From: Excoecaria cochinchinensis | Lineage: Eukaryota > Streptophyta > Magnoliopsida > Malpighiales > Euphorbiaceae | Assembly: GCA_947683425.1 (NCBI GenBank) | Contig: CANTUQ010000003.1 | Coordinates: 7,289,501-7,353,500 of the forward strand | Direction of reading: 5' to 3' | DNA length: 64,000 nucleotides | Shown: one piece after another, positions 57,666 through 64,000 of the stretch | Layout: each line of letters begins with the position of its first letter | Numbering within the stretch: the first letter of the stretch is position 1 | Position numbers and translations under genes: made by a program | Notes under the pieces: generated by a model | Database searches by the model: none | The model's input: the letters and a program-made list of their open reading frames with translations, nothing else | What the model was told of the DNA's origin: nothing

Positions 57666-58580
57666 AAGTGTTTGAGACTTCACTCTGAAAGTGCTTTGGT
57701 TAAAATTTATAATTGGGTTTTTAAAACTTAAAATTCTATCTCTTTTCGAAAATTGCATCATATCATTTTAGAGCCTTAGACTTACGCTAGTTGGTCCCTA
57801 TCTTACCCCGGTGCATTCCCGAAGCACGACCCTGCTTTCACTCATTATGGGGAAGTGTTAAGGATAACCACCAGCCCAAGCCTTGTACCTTTTGGTATAT
57901 TAAAATGGAGACCCGATCGGTCATTATGCTCGTGATGAGTTAGACCCGTTGGCGTGAACCATGCTTGGGTAGCCTAAAGAAAATCACCCTGACTAAAGCC
58001 CATGTAATGGCAAATAGAAACTTCCACTAGGAGGTATGCTCCTTAATACGATGCTTGTGGTATGGGTCGTCGCGTATTAAACGAAATCAACCAATTTAAG
58101 TGGTCTTTTATCAAAGGCTTTCATGCCCCGGTAAGCCCACCTTAACTTGATTGAATTGTCCAAATGCGTAAATGGCCAAAACTCATACGCGTGTACATTA
58201 GACTAGAGCTGTTATGCTGCCGGCTTTTCGCCGTGCACTTTGCGCGTTCATAGGGTCCCCTGATGACCCATGAACTAAGCCCACCTAGGAAAGAGACCAT
58301 TGCCCCGTGTGCGGGAGTAATAAGGTTGGAAGGGTCTGTTTGCTTGCATGTGGTTGTGGATGCTGCATCAACACGGCCATGCATTCTTAATGCCATCCAT
58401 GCATCATGCTAACGAATTGGATTTTTTTCAGCCATCATAGATCCATTTGAGTGGTCCAGAGATCCTAGCGGGAGGTTGGTCAGAAATCAAGTAGTTGAGC
58501 TGTCAAGTTTGGCATCAGCATCGGGTTCAGATTGGGATAGAAACTCAGACTCTTGTTCAAAACAATCCTCCGGGTCAGTA
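57666..58580 (+). promoter_or_regulatory. Tat leader
   Basis: Non-coding leader; 57666-58345 matches the leader of the non-autonomous element. A polypyrimidine-CAG (58424-58432) just before gag resembles a splice acceptor. The gag frame is open from a TAA near 58408. Confidence 0.7.
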
Positions 58581-60506
58581 ATGGCAGAATTACCGCAAGA
58601 TTTGGGTGCTGTAACAACACAGGACTTGGACAAGAGATTCAAAGACTTTGAAAGGAAAATGCTTGCTATGATGGGGAACCTTGTCGCCCAGATGATGCCA
58701 CATGCTGGACAACCGTCTGGAGCTCCAGCTGTTGACCCGGTCGAAGCACCTGTTGTGGAGACCACTATACCAACTGCCACTGTACCACAGCCAGTCATTG
58801 AACCTAGAGTGGCGGCACCAGTTGAGCAACTGAGGGTGAGAATTCCAGATCCAAGGGATGATTTCTTAGGGGAAGAGGAAGATGAGCCAGTAGTTCCCCA
58901 AGCGGCGAGGTGTAAAGCTCCTAAGCTAGAGGATGATGTGGTGAGGAAGATGGAGGAAAGAATGGAAGCCATCGCACGAATGGTGTCGGTCGGAAAGGGG
59001 GTCATCCCCGAAGATGTAGACTTGGGTGAGGAGGAGCTGCTGCCTCAGAGATTTAAGATGCCAGATTTACCAAAGTTTGATGGCACGTCTGACCCTTCGG
59101 CCCATCTTAAACAATATGCCTTAATCATAAAAGGCACAGGTCTTACCAGGAAGCAAAAAGTGGAGTACTTCTGCCTTACTTTGATGGGGTCAGCGATTGA
59201 TTGGTACCACGGTTTGGACAGGAGGTCGAAAAAAGATTGGGTTTTGCTTACAAGTGATTTTATGAGGCAGTACGACTGCAGCACCCGCATGGAAGTGACG
59301 TTAAAAGACCTCGAGCTCCTGCAACAAAAGTCTGGTGAATCTTTCCATGACTACCTTATGCGGTGGAGGAATCGCGTTATGGAGATGAAGAGGAAGCCCG
59401 ATACCTCGGACCAAATCAGACTATTTATCAAAAATGCAAGCCCATACTTGAGGGAGGGGCTTAAGATGAAAGGGCTCAAGGATTGGGAATCCTTAAAAGA
59501 CATAGCAATTGAAGCTGAATCGGAGTACTTGGCAAGGAAAGCCAATAATGACAGTTTTGCTCGGAAGAACTTTGGGAACCAAGGGGGAAATAGGTCGAGT
59601 GGCGCTGGAAGTAGCAGTAACAGAGTGGGCAAAACAGCGGAAGTTTCAGCCACAGATGCGAACCAGAGGCACTATTCAAACTTGGGAAGACCATTGTCCT
59701 GGGTCCTAGAACGATTAATGAAAGAGGGAAAACTTCAGCCGTTGCCAGCTAGACAAGCTAAGACCTACGGCCAGCCGAACCATAGAGGGGACCAATACTG
59801 TGCTTTTCACCAGCACACTGGTCACCTCACTGACTCTTGCAGAACTTTAAGGGATCGGGTCCAAGATCTTATTGATAGTAAGCAGATCTCCGACCCTGAA
59901 AAGAGGGAAAAGAAGAAGAATACCGGATATAACGCCGTTCCTCCTCCAGTCTTCATGATAGGGTCAATCTTGCCAGAGTGGTATGTGCTGAGGGATCTCT
60001 ATGGCAATGACTACATGGCTATCGTTCGCCCCGAACAGGAAGTCAATAGGGAGAAGCCCCAAGTCAACATGATAGAATGTTGGGACTCAGCCAGTGAAGG
60101 TGAGACTAAAGAGGCCGACGAGCCGAAGGATGTATGGAACTTTGGGGGTGAAGAAGACAAAGTGCAAGAGGTACAGGCTGTTACCCGCAGCGGAAGAGTG
60201 GTGCCAGAAATTGAGAAGCAACAGGACCTGATGCCTCCGACGGTGGAGCAAGAAACGGAAGAGAATCAGATCCTAAAGCAACTGAAGAAAACGACAGCAC
60301 AAATATCCATCTGGGACCTATTGAGGCAATCCCCGAGCCACAGGCAGAAGCTAGTTGAAGCGTTATGTGAATCGACAGTCGCCACCACTATCTCACCCTC
60401 CGAGTTATTGGGCATTGTGAAAGGGGGATCTGAAGAAAACATAGTCTACACCGAAGCCGACTTGCCAATCGAGGGTCGTAATCACAATCGCCCGCTATAT
60501 ATCTGA
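58581..60506 (+). pseudogene. gag: Tat gag, closed by TGA
   Basis: About 640 codons from the first in-frame ATG (58581); a longer reading to 58476 would need TTG. Amino part with possible coiled coil (L-D-K-R-F-K-D-F-E-R), Pro/Val-rich linker, gag core (F-K-M-P-D-L-P-K-F-D-G-T-S-D-P near 59055; W-Y-H-G near 59200; Y-D-C-S-T-R-M-E near 59270), and a late Y-C-A-F-H-Q-H-T-G-H segment (59797-59830) in place of a standard zinc knuckle. It forms the particle shell in the family. The TGA at 60504-60506 sits where the copy at 1-2735 has an Arg codon, so it is probably a mutation. Confidence 0.9.
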
Positions 60507-61391
60507 GCTCAGATCAATGGTAAGCACACGGCCTGTGTCATGGTGGATGATGGTTCCTCCATTAATGTGTGCCCACTGATGGCGCTACCTTCACTTGGAT
60601 TGAATGAGAGCATGTTGAGTGAATCTGATCTGACTATCACTGCTTATGACAACTCGAGAAGGCAAGCTGCTGGGACTTTTAAGGCTCAAGTCAAAACCGG
60701 TCCAGTTGAGATAGAGGCTGAGTTTGTTGTCCTGCCAATACCGGCTAACTTTGCGGTGCTGCTTGGAAGGCCTTGGTTTCACAAGTTGGGAGGGGTTCCA
60801 TCTACGCTCCATCAAATGATTAAGATTCCCCATGAAGGCCAGATTGTAACAATTAAAGCAGCTAGTGATAATCAAGTGTCAGTGCTCGGAATTTCCAATC
60901 AACCCTTCAGTGGTTTCCACGTGGCTATGGTGAATGAGGAAGATGAGTCGGGGGTAAGCCCCCAAGTTGTCAACATGATGAAAAGGATGAGCTTCCTCCC
61001 CGGGGCTGGTTTGGGTAAGAGCTCACAAGGGATTCAAGAGCCCGTCGCGACAAGGGGGCAAAAGGATAGGTGAGGTTTGGGCTACGCTGTTGATGCCAAG
61101 AAGAACAAGCCCGCAAGGAAGCCTACGGAAGTGCCGCACATTTTGGAGACTTTTGTACCGGCTGCATCGGTGTGTGCCTACTGTGGGGAGGCAGAGCCTC
61201 AGTGGATTGATGGCAAGATCACCCCGGGTTTTGAAATCTTCGATGATGTGTTTGACTGGTCCGAGGGGATGGTCAAGGCGGTGGAAGCCTTCTGGGATGA
61301 GGAAATCTTCAATCAGACTCTAGCATGGGATCGAGAAGTTCCCGAGGAAGTTATCACCAAAAGCTTGCTGGCTGCTCAATCAAAGGGTAAA
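60507..61391 (+). pseudogene. Tat aspartic protease, G-patch and acidic spacer
   Basis: Same frame as gag. Protease motif D-D-G-S-S-I-N-V-C at 60546-60575, L-G-R-P-W-F-H-K near 60760; then a G-patch (S-F-L-P-G-A-G-L-G-K-S-S-Q-G-I near 60990-61035; G-L-G-Y near 61075). A TGA at 61071-61073 lies inside the G-patch, again at an Arg position of the other copy. The spacer has C-x2-C (C-A-Y-C-G-E, 61171-61188) and W-rich acidic sequence; TAG at 61392-61394 ends this piece. The D-D-G variant occurs in both copies, so it is lineage-typical. Confidence 0.87.
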
Positions 61392-61394
61392 TAG

Positions 61395-62738
61395 AAGATG
61401 GAGGATGGAGCGGCAGTGCCAGAATTGAAGAGTTTGAATACAACTGAGGTTCAAGATGAGGGGCCGATGGCTTCAGCACCAGCACCAGTGGAAGATGATA
61501 ATGATATCTTTGTTGATGTACTTTTTATTCCTGAACTATTTGACAATTCTGTCTGTAATTCTGAGTACTTTAATAATATGAATGACTTTGCTTACTTGTG
61601 CGATGTTTCTCATGATTTCATTATGCATGATCACGAGCATGAATCATTTATATTTGACATTAACTCAACCAATACCACCTCATTTAATCTCGGGACTTCG
61701 GAAAATCCAAAGGAAATCTTGATAGCATCCAACGTAACTCTTGAGGAAAGGATAAAATTTGAGAGAATTTTGAAAAAATATGAAAGAGTCTTCGCCTGGA
61801 CCTATGAGGATATGCCAGGGATTGATCGGGCAGTTGCCGAACACGCCATTCCGACCTACCCAGAGTGCAAGCCGGTCAAACAGAAGCTCAGAAGACTGAG
61901 ACCAGAATGGGCAGAAAAGGTAAAGGAAGAGTTGCACAAGCAGATCGAAGCCAAGTTCCTAGTAGAGGTCCAATACCCCACGTGGTTAGCCAATGTGGTC
62001 CCCGTGGCCAAGAAGGATGGGAGAGTCCGAGTGTGTGTTGACTACCGAGACCTGAATAAAGCCTGCCCGAAAGACGACTTTCCCCTTCCCCATATTGATG
62101 TACTAGTGGATAGCGCGGCCGCTTGTATGATGTACAGCTTTGTGGATGGGTACGCGGGATACAACCAAATCCTTAACAGGATTGTGGATCGAATCAAGAC
62201 AGCTTTCATCACAGAATGGGGGACATTCGCCTACCGAGTGATGCCTTTTGGGTTAAAGAATGCTGGAGCGACATACCAAAGGATGGCTACTAAGATCTTG
62301 GATGACTTGATCCACAAGGAGGTCGAAGTGTATGTCGATGATATGATGATCAAGTCGGCAACTCGAGAAGGACATTTCGAGGCATTGGAAAAGTTCTTTC
62401 AGAGGATCGACAAGTATAATCTTCGCCTCAATCCTAAGAAATGCATTTTCGGAGTCACCTCGGGTAAGCTGTTAGGCCATGTGGTAAGCCAAAGGGGAAT
62501 AGAAGTGGACCCTGATAAAATCAAGGCAATCAGAGAAATGCCAGCGCCCCAAAAGGAAAAGGAAGTTCGGAGTTTTCTGGGCAAATTGCAGTACATCAGT
62601 AGGTTCATTTCCAAGCTCGCTTCAGTGTGCGAACCAATTTTTAAGCTCCTCAGGAAGAATCAGCTAGTCAGGTGGAACGACGATTGCCAAAAGGCTTTTG
62701 ATGTCATTAAGGATTACCTCCAACATCCCCCAGTGCTA
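61395..62738 (+). pseudogene. Tat reverse transcriptase
   Basis: About 447 open codons in the gag frame. An acidic amino part precedes RT: K-K-D-G-R-V-R-V-C-V-D-Y-R-D-L-N (62005-62060), F-V-D-G-Y-A-G-Y-N-Q (62142-62170), M-P-F-G-L-K-N-A-G-A-T-Y-Q (62241-62280), catalytic Y-V-D-D at 62331-62342, and the thumb/connection with F-L-G-K-L-Q-Y-I-S-R-F (62574-62606). The palm Asp in F-V-D-G-Y and both Asp of YVDD are present. TGA at 62739-62741 separates it from RNase H. Synthesises cDNA from element RNA in the particle. Confidence 0.93.
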
Positions 62739-62741
62739 TGA

Positions 62742-63180
62742 CCGCCACGGCCTGTTAAACCTTTGATTCTCTACCTAGCAATAGAGGAAAATTCTGTAGG
62801 AGCCATGATGGCCCAAGAGGATGAATTCGGGGTCGAATTTGCAGTTTACTACCTCAGCAAGAAATTCCTCCCTTATGAAGCCAAGTATGTTGAAGTGGAA
62901 AAGATCTGCCTGGCAGTAATCTGGGCATCAAAGAAACTGAGGCATTACTTTCATTCCTACAAAGTGCAGGCTGTTGCCAAGCAAAATCCCCTCCGATACC
63001 TGCAACAGGCACCCTCTTTACTAGGGAAAATGGGAAGATGGTTGATATTGCTACAAGAATTCGACGTGGAATACATTACTAGAAAGACCATTAAAGGTCG
63101 AGCAGTTGCGGAGTTTCTTGCTGACCATCCAATTGAAGGAGACCAGTTATTGTATGAATTCCCCGACGAAAACATAGTAG
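62742..63180 (+). pseudogene. Degenerate retroviral-type RNase H (tether/connection) of Tat
   Basis: The fold motifs are recognisable (L-Y-L-A-I-E-E, Y-Y-L-S-K-K-F, I-T-R-K-T-I-K-G-R-A-V-A-E-F-L-A-D-H), but three catalytic acids are replaced: Asp by Ala in L-Y-L-A, Glu by Ile in E-K-I-C-L-A, Asp by Lys in A-V-A-K-Q-N-P-L. This loss of catalysis is known for Tat elements, where a second RNase H takes over. Confidence 0.85.
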
Positions 63181-63189
63181 CCATCACCA

Positions 63190-63570
63190 TGCAGAAGTGG
63201 CAAATGTATTTTGATGGAGCAGTAAATAGCAAGGGAGCCGGAACAGGAGTGATTCTAGTAACCCCAGATGGAGAGAAGTTTCCCTTAGCCAAGAAACTAA
63301 GGTATAGAGCCACCAATAACGAGGCTGAGTATGAAGCCTGCATCTTTGGGTTAGAAGCGCTCTCAGCCGTGGAGGCAAAAGTGGTAGAGGTCTTCGGGGA
63401 CTCATCCTTAGTTATCCACCAAGTCAGGGGTGAATGGGCCATCAAGGAAGGGCGGCTGTTGCCATATGCGAAATGCTTGAAAGAACTTAGTGGCCGGTTT
63501 GAAATTTGCACTTTTAACTACGTGCCCCGAGACGAGAACCAATTGGTAGACGCCCTAGCTACCTTGGTAT
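63190..63570 (+). CDS. Second, archaeal/plant-type RNase H of Tat, catalytic residues intact
   Basis: Starts M-Y-F-D-G-A. The four acidic residues of an active RNase H are present: Asp 63213-63215, Glu 63321-63323 (N-N-E-A-E-Y-E-A), Asp 63399-63401 (F-G-D-S-S), Asp 63549-63551 (N-Q-L-V-D-A-L). The domain follows the degenerate RNase H in the same open frame (62742-64000). It would remove template RNA during cDNA synthesis. It is part of a broken polyprotein, so independent expression is not implied. Confidence 0.88.
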
Positions 63571-64000
63571 CCATGTGGGATAACCCAGAAGGAATAGTTA
63601 TGAAGCCTATGCTCATTTCCAGTTCAAGCAAGCCATGCTTTGAGACCGAACAAGTCGGGGATATTGAGATTACCGATGGAAAGCCATGGTACTATGATGT
63701 CCAGAATTATTTGGAGAAGTCAATATTCCCGGAAGAAGCCACTGAAAAAGACCAAAGGCTAATCCGCAAACTGTCCACTCAATTCATCAGTGTAGACGGG
63801 GTGTTGTACAAGAGACAAGCCGATGGCATACAACTCAGATGTTTAGATGAAAAAGAGGCCAAAAGGGTTATGGAGGAAACCCATGCAGGGGTCTGTGGGG
63901 CCCATATGAATGGTCTGGCCCTAGCAAAGAAAATAATGCGGCAAGGATTCTTCTGGTTGACAATGGATACAGATTGCTCTAAATATGTGAAGGAGTGCCA
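63571..64000 (+). CDS. Linker and integrase zinc-binding domain, partial at window edge
   Basis: Open to the last base in the polyprotein frame. After a linker (63571-63850) comes the integrase N-terminal domain: H-A-G-V-C-G-A-H (63882-63905), M-N-G-L-A-L-A-K-K-I-M-R-Q-G-F-F-W, and the first Cys of the C-x2-C pair in the final codons. The window ends before the catalytic D-D-E core. Confidence 0.85.

Larger units (their letters stand above)
54923..64000 (+). mobile_element. Tat-lineage Ty3/gypsy element, cut by window edge
   Basis: 5' LTR (54923-57646), PBS (57648-57665), long leader (57666-58580) and a single-frame gag-protease-RT-RNase H-second RNase H-integrase coding region broken by four nonsense codons and no frameshift. 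The second, archaeal-type RNase H before integrase is the hallmark of the Tat (Ogre/Retand-related) lineage. Confidence 0.93.

Noticed and set aside
58476..58580. gag start at 58476
   Set aside because: That codon is TTG; the first in-frame ATG is 58581.
60504..60506. Programmed stop-codon readthrough between gag and protease
   Set aside because: The related copy at 1-2735 has an Arg codon here, and three more stops interrupt the same frame, so mutation is simpler.

Overview
The window reads as repeat-dense nuclear DNA of a flowering plant. I find no intact host gene. Almost every base can be assigned to nested Ty3/gypsy-type LTR elements or to degraded, rearranged copies of an endogenous plant pararetrovirus (Caulimoviridae; gene order and motifs fit a florendovirus-like virus, genus by inference). 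The plant assignment rests on three things: a Tat-lineage retrotransposon with two RNase H domains, a caulimovirid with a tRNA-iMet primer site, and integration next to a (TA)n tract. All viral copies carry several stops or frameshifts.

Layout. 1-2735 (-): 5'-truncated gag/protease part of a Tat-type Ty3 element running off the left edge. 2736-5415: pieces of LTRs. 5416-5593: (TACA)n/(TA)n microsatellite. 5594-15002 (+): viral copy A (movement protein end, capsid, protease, RT/RNase H, ORF2, intergenic region), split by a solo LTR at 10022-12361. 15003-18085 (-): viral copy C1, joined to A exactly at the primer-binding site, so that 13190-16815 is a spacerless inverted repeat. 18086-25463 (+): viral copy B, split by a 5.3-kb solo LTR (18237-23542) and cut by an LTR fragment (25464-27105). 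27106-32419 (-): viral copy C2, preceded in sense direction by copy D (32420-54922, minus), a head-to-tail tandem. D is interrupted by a solo Tat LTR (33552-36208) and by a solo LTR (36827-54105) that itself contains a complete 13.5-kb non-autonomous LTR element (37883-51428). 54923-64000 (+): a Tat element with 2.7-kb 5' LTR, PBS, leader, gag, protease, G-patch, RT, degenerate RNase H, second archaeal-type RNase H and the start of integrase, cut by the right edge.

How the parts relate. The viral array is the oldest layer; at least six LTR-element insertions landed in it, five with target-site duplications readable on both sides or one side. The 13.5-kb element has no coding capacity but shares its terminal sequence, primer-binding site and about 660 bp of leader with the coding Tat element, so it is best read as a non-autonomous partner of that lineage. 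Its 3' untranslated region is filled with satellite-like tandem repeats. The LTRs share recurrent architecture: TATA box, strong splice-donor consensus, CpG-rich palindromic islands, and in the Tat group a covarying hairpin followed by a second copy of the first bases of the primer-binding site.
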